Origin: Symsagittifera roscoffensis
Lineage: Eukaryota > Xenacoelomorpha > Acoela > Convolutidae
DNA length: 64,000 bases
Reading direction: 5' to 3'
NCBI RefSeq assembly: GCF_963678635.1
Contig: NC_087068.1
Location: 11,102,027 to 11,166,026, forward strand
Of the stretch, positions 35,606-47,079 are shown piece by piece; position 1 is the stretch's first letter, and every line of letters begins with the position of its first letter. The position numbers and the translations under genes are program-made. Below the pieces are notes generated by a model. The model had not been told where the DNA came from and did not search any database. It saw nothing but the letters and a program-made list of their open reading frames with translations.

Positions 35606-38600
35606 TCAGTCCTCTAAGCAATCCGACTCATTACATTGATGGTCGTAAAAAGCTTTCAGTGAGTAAAGCAAGCTAACGTGTAGTCTCGCAATGCACACTA
35701 GAAGGTTGATTGCAAATCGCTCGTGTTTCGAGAAACATTTCAGGGACTCGTTTATAAGTGTATCGGTAATACGGTCCGGGTAACACGCAGCCGCTTTGAC
35801 GAACAACTTCAAATCCACCTTCAACACTTTGTTCACGTTTTCGTGATCAAAATCCTGGAACTGAATTCCGAATAAAATGTGAACATAGTTCCAAATATGG
35901 TCTTTGAATTCGTCTGAGAACAACTGAAGAGTTGATGTTGATTTGATCAGGTCGTCAAAAGAGGAAGCAACTGATTTGGCACCGCTTTTTGAATTTGTCG
36001 AGGGTAAAAGTGACGATACTAAAGAATATCCGTCCGTTTCCCAATTAAATTGCTCGAATAAATTGTAAGGTTGGTGAACTTTTGGAGTGGAGCTTTCAGT
36101 GCCTTCGTATCTTGAGACCCCGAACATACAACCTATACGACCACGCTCAAACTCCCTACTCGATTTTTCGGTTCTTCTCGGTTTGAAGTCCGAGTACTGC
36201 GTTTCTAGATTATCAGTGACGAACTTGGACGCTTCTGTTACGAATTCTCTGGTTTTGATTTCAGTCGCACTTTTAGACCTCATACGTCTAAAGTATTGCA
36301 GCAAGGTTTTGTGGTTGCCAGCATTACACGTTAAAGGCGACTCCGAACAATTAATACCTGGAAACAAAACCGAAACTGCATTTTAGAAAACAATTCAAAA
36401 TTCCAGTTTAAAAGTCAAAACTATATTTCGGAAAACAACAAAATTCCATTTTGAAAGCATACAAGTGGATACGCTCTCCGTGACTCGATCTGTCTTGCTA
36501 CTAGTTTTTCTGATAAATCAACTTAAATTCCGAAAAAATGAAGATATCGTTTGGATTGGTTTCAATATTTACCGCGCACCTCCACGAACTTTGTCTTTAC
36601 AATAACAAAGAATATTCCATCAATGTAGTGGTTGAATAAAAATTCAGAAAATAAATCGAGATTCGGTAAAAAAAAGGATCTTAGTAAAAAAGGATCTTAA
36701 AGAAATAACCTCGCTTGGATTCCATTTCGTCTACCAGCGGCACTTCGAATGCCACTTCTTTGATCTTGGCCGTCATCTGTGACGAAGTCTCCACTAGCGT
36801 GTCGAGAGAGATGTCTTTTGAGATTACAATTGTGCAGAAACTGTGAAAGAAACAGAGAACCAGAGTTGCATGCAGTGCTTCTGAGTTGCTCCAGTTGAGT
36901 GCAGCTAATTCGGCGAAACTGGCCGCCGTGACTTTCCAGGGGTGATGTGCTAACATGATGTTGAGTTCGCTGAGAGCCTTAAGACAGTGATGCTCATTTC
37001 ACAGATTTTACGAAAAAAAATTCATTTATAAACTATTACTATTCCTTGATTTTGGATTATGCACTCCCTATAACACGTGCAAGTGGTGAAAAATTAAAAA
37101 CCATGGGTTCAACAATAGATCGAAAAATGAACCTTTAAGAGACCGGGAAATATTTCAAACAATTGGCTGGAAATGCATTTCAGATGTTTGTATCTCAAAA
37201 ACTTGATTGCCTCATAAAACCTGCGAGCGTATTATTTAAAACATTCAAATTCGGCAGATTTCCTGACATTGATTTAGGCATATTAATTCCTTTTTAAAAT
37301 AACAAATAACTACCGATATTTTTGTGTTAAATAACTTTTAAAAGCGCTCGTAACTTTTCTATATATAACGTATACGCCACTCTGTTGTCATTCTATTAAC
37401 CTGGTTGCAAACGGAAGTGAATTCTATAGTATGTTTTCACAATTGATGCAAGCTCATACACTGTCGTACCAAGTTAACACTTCAGGCGTTTTGGGTTAAG
37501 GATTTTAACTTGGTTCTAAGTTTCATTTATCAGCCAATCAGGATCGAATATTTCACACACAGCGACGCTGAGCAAATTTAGTCCAAGCTAAATGGTGGAT
37601 GGGAGATGTTAACTTGGTCGGGGCAGTACAACAGTTCCGAAGTACAACAGTGCCGAAAAATAAAATTTAGTTCAACAGTGCCGAAAATGAAAACTTTGTT
37701 CAATAGTGCCGAAAATATGAACAAATTTCAAAATATTAAGTGTGGCAAACAAAAATTAAACGGCGAACGTTTACAATCTTAAGTGGTACTTAAATATTTT
37801 GGGAAAATTTGCAATTTAGACGTTTTGGCGACAAAATAATTGGGGGCTATTCTCATGCGCGAAGGACCCAATGCGCGAAAAAACTTAGGTGCGAAAAACC
37901 GTTGTTGTCATTCAATTAAAAAGAAGTAAACGAAGAAACAGTTTGCATCTTTCATTACTTGTCCCAATTTTGCGGCGGTCAATGATAATATTAAAGTTTT
38001 GCATGTTTCTGCCGTTTTTATATTCGGCCAATCTCAATACCCCAGTCCCTGGAAATGTTTACTTTCTTTCCAAGTTTTAGATTACTGAAATCTGATTGGC
38101 TGATTTATATTTTCGCGCCTTCGGACCTTCGCGCATGAGGCATTCCACCAAAATAATTGTTTTTAATTTGCAGTTGCAGACGGGGGTTGAGAAATTAGAC
38201 GATAAGCAAATTAGACGGAGGTATTTAAAAGGAATATAGACGATTTTGCAAAACTGCAATTGTGAGAAAATAGACGAAAGTGTGAGAGATAAAAATTGTT
38301 CGCAGACAAATTGCGCGAGAAAAATATAATTGTTTGCAGACAACAGTTAAATTTCGGTAGCCAAAAATTTTACAAGTCAATCATGCATAATTTATTCAAT
38401 TCAAAACTCTTGTAATATTCGGATTTGACATTTTTTTGTTAATTTAAACTAATTGTTTTGATAGGTATTGACATTTTATGTTCTTTTTGTATTTGTGCAA
38501 CTTGACTCTTAAGAAAAAAAGGCTCTTTTTCCTTTACCCCCCACCTGCAAATTTTTATATTTGAAGTTGCTGTTAACTTTGTCCGATTGTCATGAAAATT

Positions 38601-40740
38601 GCCATGCAGACTAATTAGGCCATGACAAACATATTTGGTCTTCATAATTAACCTTGTAAAACCACTCGTTAGACCATAAAAATCATGTTTGAGTGAGGTG
38701 GGGGGAAAAGGAAAAAGAGCCGAAAAAAAATTTGTTGGCCCTTTCCTTTTCATAGCTTTTTCGTCTAAAATGCCAGATCTGTAAAAAATAAATTCCGTCT
38801 AATTTCGTTTTTGTAGCATCCGTCTAATTTGCTTATCATCTAATTTCCTAGGCCCCGTTGCAGACATTTTGGCGCCGAAATTGGAGTGATTTTCTTTGAT
38901 AATTAGCGTCAGTAATTTCTCGCTCTTTAGAAAATGCGTTTGAATTATTCGGAAATTTTCCCGCCTTTTTCGGCACTGTTGTACTTCGGCACTGTCAAAC
39001 TATCCATCCATCATTCAGCTTAGATAAAAATTGCTCATCGCTGTTGTGTGAAATACTCGATCCTGATTGTGTTTGAAAGTTGCAGAAAGATACGCTTCTT
39101 TTTTTTGAATACTAGAATATGATATGTCACACATTTTCTATTTTAAAAAATGCTAAGCAAATGGAATGATACTTGCTACCCCCCACCCCCAAGCATGCAT
39201 TTTTGTTCTTAATCAGCTGATTGCTTTTAAAATAATTTAGCCTCACCGAGCCTTTTGTAACAAATTATACCAATCGAGCTCTCATAAGTTTTAGTGAAAA
39301 ACTTATTTAACTATTCAGATTGATCATGAACTAGTCAACTTGACCAGAAAATCAAGCTGGTTAAATGTATCTCGAAACTAATCATATCTGCCTTAGCTTG
39401 GTGTATGTTTATCCCCCATCCTTCCCGTGTCTAGTAGTAAGGTACCTTTAACGCTATTACAACAGACGTGTTCGGTGAAAAAATCATTACATAAACTAAT
39501 TAAATGGATCTTGAAACTAGTCATCTCTGCCTTTAGCTTGGGAGGCACTGCTGAGAGGCCTTTGTTCAGCCACTGCATGACGTGTTTGGATCTCACTCGC
39601 AGACTCCTCAACTCCTCCTTCGCCTCCTCCACTAGACTCTGCTTCAGAAATCTACACAAGCAACAAACGCTCCTACATGCTAACCTACATGTACTTTTTC
39701 AAGCAACACTACTTGTCATTTACATGTAACAGTTACCTTTTCAAACAACATTTCTTGGGCCCCATGTGAATAATCTCCCCCCTAAATAAACCCAAGCGAA
39801 CAATCCCACCCCCTCCCCCCTAAATTTAATGACAAATCCAAACAGTAAGGCCTGCATGTACTCTGCTCAAATTTGATTGTCAAAAAGTAATGCTTTTGAT
39901 CCATTGAACTATCTCCCCCTGTTTTGATTAAGAAGGAGATCATTATTTTGGTCCTATTTCTTGCAACTTATGGGCATTTTTATTCAAAAAAAATCTTCTT
40001 GCCACCGAGTCGCTAATTTGTAGATTGAAAGAAACTATTTCAAAAAAAATGACTATTTTTATAACGCTTGGTAATTGCAAGCGTAATTAACCTGCAATTA
40101 AACCACGGTGCATATAAAACATACCTATAGATACAGATAATAACTTAGAGCTGCAGAATTTTAGTGCAAAACCTCAAACAACTGCCTCAAAATGTCCTTC
40201 AAAAATCTTAAAATAGCCACAGACAGTTGGAAAGGTATATATGAACTCAAGGAAACCAAATAGGAAAAACTACATCACTTCAAAGCTCTTTGAAACTCGA
40301 GAACACAATGATTAACAATTTCTAATTCAGCAATCTAATCCAGAAACTAATCCAATTTCGAACTCAAAGTTAATCATGTTTTTTTTTCATGCCATTACCA
40401 ATTTTGTGACTGTAGAGCGTAATTTGCTTTCCATTAAAATTTTCCGCAAAAAACGACCGAATAGATTGAAAAAGAAGTTCAATCACACTTAATTAAAGAG
40501 TAATTTCCTATTTAGGAAAACATTGCATTGAACTAGTACCTGGATGATGCCATGATGGATATGAATTTGGTCCACTCTTCGGGTAATGAGCTGCATCTTG
40601 AGACCATGAGAGAGTCGAAAACGGAGTGGAGACACTGAAAGAGACTAGTTCCCTCTGCGGAGTGGCCATCTAAGTCACCATCAAGGTCGATCCCATTCCT
40701 GTCTTCCAGTTTTTCTTCCTCCTCGGTCATGCTCAAATGT
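35606..40740 (-). CDS. SESN: Sestrin, four coding exons
   Basis: Exons on the minus strand: 40740-40540 (ATG at 40730), 39651-39531, 36977-36710, 36357-35606. From that ATG the product is 443 residues (human sestrins are about 480-550). Family signatures in order: EEWTKFISIMASSR (vertebrate PLPxxWRxYIxIMAAAR), ALSELNIMLAHHPW (LxELNKxLAHRPW), WETDGYSLVSSLLP, IWNYVHILFGIQF, and the helix FAINLLVCIARLHVSLLY near the end. Sestrins bind GATOR2 to restrain TORC1 and have an alkylhydroperoxidase-like fold. Intron 2 must use a GC donor (AAG|GCAGAG) to give the gapless PKLK-ALSELN join. The first exon has an acceptor before it, so an upstream exon, coding or not, exists but was not found. The acceptor of exon 2 is ambiguous and decides whether a Cys sits at the catalytic position. 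A polyadenylation signal may be TTTATT on the plus strand at 35413. Confidence 0.92.
36711..36976 (-). other. Sestrin exon 3 (conserved N-lobe core)
   Basis: This exon carries the most diagnostic N-terminal block: ALSELNIMLAHHPWKV followed by the helix NSEALHATLVLCFFHSF, matching the vertebrate [21 protein letters not shown] pattern. It ends in phase 1 (CGA G) with donor GTTATT, and exon 4 begins GT ATT AAT. Confidence 0.85.
37843..38149. mobile_element. 307-bp Mutator-like MITE (level 3)
   Basis: It is bounded by a 10-bp direct repeat AAAATAATTG (37833-37842 and 38150-38159). The inverted termini are GGGGCTATTCTCATGCGCG and GGTGGAATGCCTCATGCGCG, with 'cgaagg' following in both. It is related to the element in CSP intron 3. 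A 63-codon ORF inside is not credible. Confidence 0.78.
38182..38856. mobile_element. Mutator-like element (TTAGACG family), copy C (level 3)
   Basis: Flanked by the 9-bp direct repeat GTTGCAGAC (38173-38181 and 38857-38865). TIRs match copies A and B, in reverse orientation relative to A. Without the inserted MITE it is about 466 bp, the size of copy A. Confidence 0.85.
38521..38721. mobile_element. 201-bp MITE with 26-bp TIRs (level 4), hAT-like
   Basis: The termini GGCTCTTTTTCCTTT(A/T)CCCC...ACCT are inverted over 26 bp with one mismatch. Flanks are the 8-bp direct repeat GAAAAAAA. Copy A of the host element has the uninterrupted site at 16705-16730, an empty-site control. An 8-bp duplication suits hAT or P elements; because the target is an A-run, the exact length is not certain. 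Confidence 0.82.
39652..39672 (-). promoter_or_regulatory. Alternative 21-nt 5' extension of sestrin exon 2
   Basis: The main acceptor (TTGTGTAG|ATTTCTG) starts exon 2 at 39651. A second in-frame AG 21 nt upstream (CATGTAG|GAGCG) would add seven residues containing three Cys (SVCCLC then RFLKQ). The upstream site has a weak pyrimidine tract. Confidence 0.4.
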
Positions 40741-42200
40741 CTGAAAAAGTCAATTGAAAATTTCATCCAGCTTAAAAAACATTGGAGACGATTTATTTCC
40801 AATTATAGACAGTTCAACCACCTAAGATAGGCTTGCTTTCCAAGTGTATGACGCAAAATTGCATGAGTACGCGAATTTGTTCACGCACCGGCTTAACCTA
40901 TAATTGTTTTTATTCCTCATTTAAAAGACACATTTTCCATCGTTTTAATCACCTAACAAGAGCTTGTTTTCCAAGTGTCTGACGCAGAATTGCCCGATCC
41001 CGCAAATTTGTTCACGTGTCGACTTGACTTAACCTATAATTGTTTTTATTCCTCATTTAAAACACATTTTGTTTATCGCTTTAAATTCTTATGATATCAA
41101 CGTAAAAATTTTGGCAGCTGCCAAATATGTCTGAAGGAAAAGAAACTGGCTACCATACATTTTTTCAAAAGTCGGAACGAAAACTTCGAGTTGAAAAAAA
41201 TTCAACAATTTGAAAGAAAGCAAGAACAATTTACGAATTTATGGGTCAAAGCAAGACGAGCTTTTAAATTTATTTAACTAGAATGAGAACGCAGGAAAAC
41301 TTTTCGAAAAAAAACATCATCCAATTCTAGACGGTTTAAACAACTATTATTGACCACTGAAGTGGGGAGGGGATTTTATTTCTGTTTCATTTTCACGCAA
41401 AATTAGGTAAATCGCCAATAATCCTCGGATAGTGTCGAGTTAAATACAATACTTAAATCCTTTCAGTCATGATTTGATCAACACTACAAAATAGTAATTG
41501 AGGTGAAAATTTCCTTTTCTTTAACTAATTTAGAATGACAATTATCTTCTGTCGTAGTTGAATTTGATTTTTTCGATTTCAACACAAAAACATAGCCAAC
41601 AGACAGTTGAAAAGAGTCAGCCAACAGAACAGTTGAACGCAAGCTAAACAGAACAAAAATACTGACTTGATTTCTGAAAAAACTCAACTATCGAAATTCC
41701 AAGAAAAAAAGGTGGCCTTAAACCCTTCGAATTTCTAGAACAATTAATGATTGACTTTTTTGATAAACTTAATCTAATTTGAGAAAACTGGATCAATCGT
41801 AAAATGTTAATTTTGCTCACAAATCTGTAAATAAATTCCTTTTCGAAATTAGTCAATCACGTTTCTCGCGCCCTTTACACTTTTCATGTTCGATAGTGGA
41901 GTTTGCCTTCCCTTTGAGATAAATGAGCTGTGAAGTCAAATCGCAAAAAAGTAAATTTGAGCCTTAAAAAAACACAAAAAAATCATTGGAATCTATAGAA
42001 AAGTCTCAACTACGTTCACCGACTTTTCAAAAAATTGCAATTTGCAAACACAAAAGAAAAAACCCAAAAAAAGAGCTGTAAAAACTCAGAAAAACGCAAG
42101 AAAAAACAAAAAAGCCGAGAGACGTACATATGTACAGCTTGAAAAAGAACGTATGAAAGATCGCGATTAAACTGACAGCCTAACACTTCCCTATCTTTCA
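40741..42200. other. Upstream flank or first intron of sestrin
   Basis: AT-rich. 40805-40950 and 40950-41095 are direct repeats of about 145 bp ('cacctaa...aggcttgctttccaagtgt' against 'cacctaacaagagcttgttttccaagtgt', both followed by 'cctataattgtttttattcctcattt'). No N-terminal sestrin exon was recognised. Confidence 0.5.
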
Positions 42201-42204
42201 TTTT

Positions 42205-42745
42205 ACGAAGACAAGAAGCTGCGCTTCGGAAACACCAGCGAAAAAAAAACGACAAAAGCAGCTCTATACAGTGAAACAAGAAAAAAGGTAAAAATAAGCC
42301 TGGAAAAATAAAACCTTTGCTGCGGCGGATTTTACAACCAGGAGATTTAGAGTCGCCGGTCCTCGCATCTGCGCCACGAGCCCATGAAAATTTGCTAGCT
42401 CTAGCAAAAAAAAACAGCTATATGTGCTAATAAACTGCCAATTCGTTGCACTAAATTGGCACCAAAAACAAATAAACACAATTTAAGTTGTAATAATTTT
42501 TAATATAACAAACTGGCTATGCGCACGCACTTCGCAAGGTAAAAACTGGAAATTAGAAAGCCAAAATATGTACAAATTATGCATGTCAGAGATATTGCAA
42601 GATTTATTGAGTGGTAAATTTCTGAAATCGAGTTCTAATTTTTGTCCTGTTGTTGAAACAAATAGCTTTTTTCGGTTCATTTAATAAATAAAAAATGCAA
42701 AAATTGTGTTAACCTAATCAAATATCAAAGCACATGCTATGAAAA
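42205..42745 (+). repeat. Dispersed repeat, full-length relative of 24868-25270
   Basis: Shared blocks with 24.87-25.27 kb in the same order: 'agctgcgctt', 'cagc...tataca', 'tgctaataaactgccaatt', 'caaattatgcat', 'tctgaaatcgagtt', 'tttttcggttcattt', 'caaagcacatg'. 42330-42375 has tRNA-like features. No ORF. Confidence 0.5.
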
Positions 42746-43639
42746 GGCCATAAAAGTGCCAACAAACTTTAGGTTCCGTCACCAAAACTGGATATCTCAA
42801 AATAGTACAAAGGGGGGAAATTTAGCTAATACTTTGCTAAGTCAAAAAAAAAAATAAAAATTTTGAACTAGATCTATCGATATGGCTAGTTTGGAAACAA
42901 CAACGAGCCAAGACAATAGAATGGAAAACTAGCATCGAAAGAAAAAACATCACTCGGTAATAAAGCCCGAAATACCTTTGCAGAAACCCTTTAGGCCGAT
43001 TTTTTTTAACTATCAAGTCCACCACGCCTTCAAACAAACAAAGGAACACACATACACACACAAACTTTATTCACGCGTCAAATGAAACAATATGCGGCCA
43101 CTATGTCGATATAGTATTAGCCGATACCCATAAAGCCGAACCAAAAATAAAAAAACAAAGCCGAAAAAAAATTAAGGCTTCTAAAAAGTTAAGTCACCCT
43201 CACCCTCAGAGCACATACACAGCTCGGCCAACGACGCAAAATGTGGCGACCAAGCCGATGTTACATAAGCCGAAATCTTTCAAGTCGAAAACAAAAGAAA
43301 AAACACAAAAGCCGAAAAAAACTGTTGTCATGAAAAACTTGAACTTTAATTTGTATAAGATTTTAAACATTTTGTACGATCCAGAGGCGGACATCAAAAT
43401 TATATTTCTCCTGAAGCCACTCGACCACTAAGCCGATATAAAAATGCCGGAGCCTATTAAGCCAAAAAAAAAAAGAAAGAAAATTAATATTTTATTAAAT
43501 CGAGTTGGAAAAATCACAACCAACATAAAAAGCAAATTTCGGACTGGACGGATATTTAAAACAATAAACTCAACCATGTTTGATATTTGCAATGGAGAGA
43601 AGACGGATTTGCACAGAGGACGAAGATATGAAGGAGTCC

Positions 43640-43725
43640 AGAAGTGAGTCCTGTGGACAAAGTTGTCTACGGGAAAAAAATCTAGTACCCGATTGCAATA
43701 CCCTTGTTATCGCAAGGGTAATCAA
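43640..43725 (+). repeat. Hairpin-ended repeat D with hammerhead-like segment
   Basis: A 9-bp stem (CCTGTGGAC against GTCTACGGG, loop AAAGTT) follows 'cagaagtgagt'. Then comes 'ctagtacccgattgcaatac' and the terminal hairpin CCCTTG-TTATCG-CAAGGG. Confidence 0.5.
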
Positions 43726-44794
43726 CAGACAGTTGGAATAGAGTAAATGACCGCAAACAAAATACGAAAAAAAACTGACTTAATTTTTTTTTTAATACAA
43801 CTCATATTAAAAGACAACTCGCAATATAATCACAGCCTCATTCGTACCAACGTGTTGCGCGATTGCCAACAGAGAGTGGTCCTTAAAACGAAATTAACAG
43901 CCGTTTATCGCTGCGAAGCGATGACGCGACGCCCATCGGCAACCTTGAACCCAAATTCTTCTATGAACTATTTTATGAACTAATTTCTAAACTTTGCGAG
44001 TTGTCGCATTCCTTAATTTTTGCAGGTTGTCTTTTGTTACGAGTTGTCTTTTGTTGCGAGTTGTCGCGGTACCGAAAAAAAAAACAAAAGACCCTAAGTC
44101 TCTTTCAACTACTGAATCACATTCTTATTGAAACTTTTTTGATAAAATTTACCCAATACAGAACATTCCTTACTCGATAGTATATACTTAAAACAGACAA
44201 GAAACAAAAAGTGCAGAAATTTGAAAACTGCAAAAAACAATTACTTTATCTCCGTGCAACTAAGCACAAACTAACTTAACTCTACAGCCAACTGCGATCA
44301 CTTGCGATACAACAGTCTTAAATATTTACCTACAGGCGAAGTCTACAGAATCTCTTAATGACGCACGCCAATTATGAGTCTACATAATTGCCAAGTGACT
44401 CAAGCCAATTATGGCGCAGTAGCAGTACCCGGTCAATTTGAAAAAAAAAAGAAATTTACAAACTAACATGCCTCAATTTATAGAGCGGACGCATTTTAAC
44501 TATTATACAAAAAAAATTCATTTAAAACACCCGACCCTTCGAACCCTTATTTTCGAACCCTTATTTTGTTGCGGGTCTCCTTTCGTACCTCTACGCTACA
44601 GATCCATGATACCTTGAAGCTAAATTACTATTTCTATTATAATAGTCTGTGTTAATGACCTTAGCATTGGCTGATCTTAATAGCTGGTTATTGATCAAAA
44701 TGAAAACTTTGAAAATGAACACTAATATTTGCGGTTGGAAAAAAGTCCATTATATCACACAAGCTTTGCTGGTCTAAAAAAAATTGTTGAAAAA

Positions 44795-45070
44795 AACGGC
44801 GAACCAAAAAAGACGGTGAACCAAACGGTAAAAAAAAACGGTGAACCAAAAACCGTGAACCAAAAAACGGTGACACAAATTGAAAAAAAAACGGTTGAAA
44901 AAAAAACGGTGAACCAAAAACGGTTAACTAAAAAACGGTGAACTAAACGGTGGAAAAAAAAGGTGAGCCAAACGGTGAAAAAAAACGGTGAACCAAACCA
45001 AAAACCGTGAACCAAAAAACGGTGAACCAAATTGAAAAAAAAACGGTTGAAAAAAAAAACGGTGAACCAT
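44795..45070 (+). repeat. Minisatellite of AAACGGTGAACCAAA-type units
   Basis: About fifteen imperfect units of 14-18 bp built on 'aaaacggtgaacc', alternating with 'ttgaaaaaaaaacgg' variants. Both strands give open frames of about 70-90 codons with a repetitive composition only. Confidence 0.9.
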
Positions 45071-46330
45071 TTGTTATACTGATGCGGTACAAAATGCGAA
45101 TTTGCTTAAAATGGACCTACCCAAAACTTTAGTTGTTTCTCTACTAAATTAAATAGAAATGAAAATTTGATAGGAGATTTTAAATTTTCCAAAGACATAA
45201 AACTTATCTTGCAAAAATAATAAGAGAGACACTTCTGCAGGAAAAACTTGCGCAATTTGCGCTTTCGATTGGACTTTTTTTCAGATTTCATAGGGTAGTT
45301 TTGAAAAAAAAATTCAAGAAAGCTAATAAACAAGAGAAGATTCCCAAAATCGAGTTTCTCGACTGAATGCTTAACCTGAGAAATGGCATGATAATTTTGG
45401 AGTAAAGTAACAAAACTTCCAAAAAACGGTCAAAGTTGCAAGACCTTCACTTGATTGAAGGCCATAACTTTTTTTCAAAAGAAACTGGGCAATCAAACTA
45501 CCAATTTGTCGATTGAACTTAAATTACCTGCTGTGTCGATTAAAACTCTGACAGACATTGCAGAATACTCAAAGAAAAATGAAAAAAACATTCAACAAAT
45601 CAGATAGTTGTCATTTCCGAGAATCATAGCTTTATTTGAAAAAATCGAGCGTAGATGCTTATGCAGAGATTTAACTTCAATTGCACACGAAACTGTTATT
45701 TCAACTGAACCCAAAAACCCATGTATAGAAGGGTAGTTCTCGAGAAAAGTCGAAAAATTTCAAAAAACTGTCAAAAAATCAAACTTTTGATTTTTCCTTG
45801 GGCCATAACTTTCAGTGTTAAAAAAAATATGGTTGTAGTCGCATTAGCAAAGGAACGTCTCACAACCCGTTCTTGAATTGAACCCAAGATCTCACACATG
45901 GGAGAGTAATTTTTGGAATTATTCATAAAATTTAAAAATGACCGCTCAAAAACTCAAAAAATTGACTTTTCCGAGGCAGATAACTTTTTTTGTTAAATAT
46001 TTTTGAGTGGTTGCTAATTCAAGGTGCTTTCCACTACCCTTCATCTCCATTAAACGCACTACTTCAAGTTTTTGGGAGGTTAGTGTTCGTGAAAAGTCAA
46101 AAAGATTCAAAAAATTGTCAAAAAAATCAAAAATTTCACTATTCCGAGGGCCACAATTTTGTAAGTAAAAAAATTGGGCTTGGCCGCTTATGGAGGGGAA
46201 ATTTAAAAATCTGCTCTATTCATTTTGAAAAATCACACATAGGGAAGGTTAATTTTTGAGAAAACGAAAACAAAAAATCGGTCAAATATTCCCCCCACAG
46301 ACTTGTTCGAAGGCTGCAGACAAAGCGTAA
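45070..46330 (+). repeat. Degenerate tandem array (array type B, copy 2)
   Basis: It opens with 'ttatactgatgcggtac' and 'aactttagttgtttctcta' as at 2180-2260. It continues with diverged blocks ('ccataacttt', 'gcttatg', 'gggtagttctcgagaaaa') about every 150-200 bp. Confidence 0.5.
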
Positions 46331-46744
46331 AGCAAAAAGAGACCAAGGGAGTATGCAGGCACACATGAATGTAGACGGTCTGAATTTTTTCATGATACTT
46401 GTTTTTATCAAACAGGAACTCGAGGCAAATATGCCAAGCAAGACATTTGAAATTCAACTTAGAAACGAACAACTTTACGAAGCGGAAACAAGGCCGACAA
46501 TCTTTGAGCAGACAACCGTTGAGCCGAAAAAAAACGGATTTTGTAAAAAAATTTTAGGAAGTTTCAAGTCCCCCAGAAACCACAATGAACAACCCTTGCA
46601 ACTAACATGATACTTGCTTACAGCAAAAGAAAAAACCTTGATGCCGCAGCAAAACGTGTACAAAACTGGAGCAAATAAACGAAAGTCTGACAAATCAACT
46701 TTAACCGGAAATTTTTTTGCAAATGCATACATACTGAACAAAAC

Positions 46745-46822
46745 AAGGTCCCGTCCGGATTCGAACTACGGACTTCAGGGTGCAAGGGCGACGGAAATAC
46801 CTCTAGGCCAAGTGCGAAGTAA
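46745..46822 (-). repeat. tRNA-like SINE head
   Basis: The minus strand has TGGCCTAGAGGTATTTCCG (A-box-like) and GTAGTTCGAATCCGG (B-box) at tRNA spacing. Pairing of the acceptor arms is not convincing. Confidence 0.45.
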
Positions 46823-46934
46823 CCTGTGAGTTGTTAAGTAACTATTAGTAACTAGTACCCACCCAGCTGGTACCCACCAATAAGTTATTCAACAGATATT
46901 GTCAACTAGTTGTTATCCCGAAAGAAAGCATTCC

Positions 46935-46966
46935 ATTTTCATAACGCTTGCTAATCGCAAGCGTAA
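46935..46966 (+). repeat. Isolated terminal hairpin of family D type
   Basis: ACGCTTGC-TAATC-GCAAGCGT is a perfect 8-bp hairpin immediately before the 47.08-kb array. A similar one is at 40064-40086 (ACGCTTG...CAAGCGT). The sequence differs from the ACCCTTGC version but the pairing is kept. Confidence 0.55.
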
Positions 46967-47079
46967 AGAAACGGATATTCTGCTTACCATACTCGACAAA
47001 AAACCGCAAACAAATTGAAATAGAACACATCTAGCGTGTAAGGCAGCTCCAAACTCTTGAAAAAACCGCATAAATTGAA

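Larger units (their letters stand above)
37624..38995. mobile_element. TIR element, CAGTGCCG family, copy 2 (level 2)
   Basis: The left terminus 'cagttccgaagtacaacag' then 'tgccgaaaaa' matches the inverted right terminus 'cagtgccgaagtacaacag' then 'tgccgaaaaa'. Two further 'agtgccgaaaat' motifs follow on the left. Without its insertions it would be about 0.4 kb. Related to 16402-16532. Confidence 0.7.
37535..39069. mobile_element. Nested transposon stack inside sestrin intron 2
   Basis: Outermost are inverted arms 37535-37602 and 39004-39069, which agree closely over about 66 bp ('caatcaggatcga', 'cacagcga', 'tggatgg'). Inside lies a CAGTGCCG-type TIR element (37624-38995). Inside that sit a 307-bp element and a Mutator-like element, and the latter is interrupted by a MITE with an 8-bp target duplication. 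This gives four levels and five elements, each listed separately where its boundary is clear. Confidence 0.8.

Noticed and set aside
44795-45070. Lys/Thr/Val/Asn-repeat protein
   Set aside because: It is a simple translation of a minisatellite, and the opposite strand is equally open.
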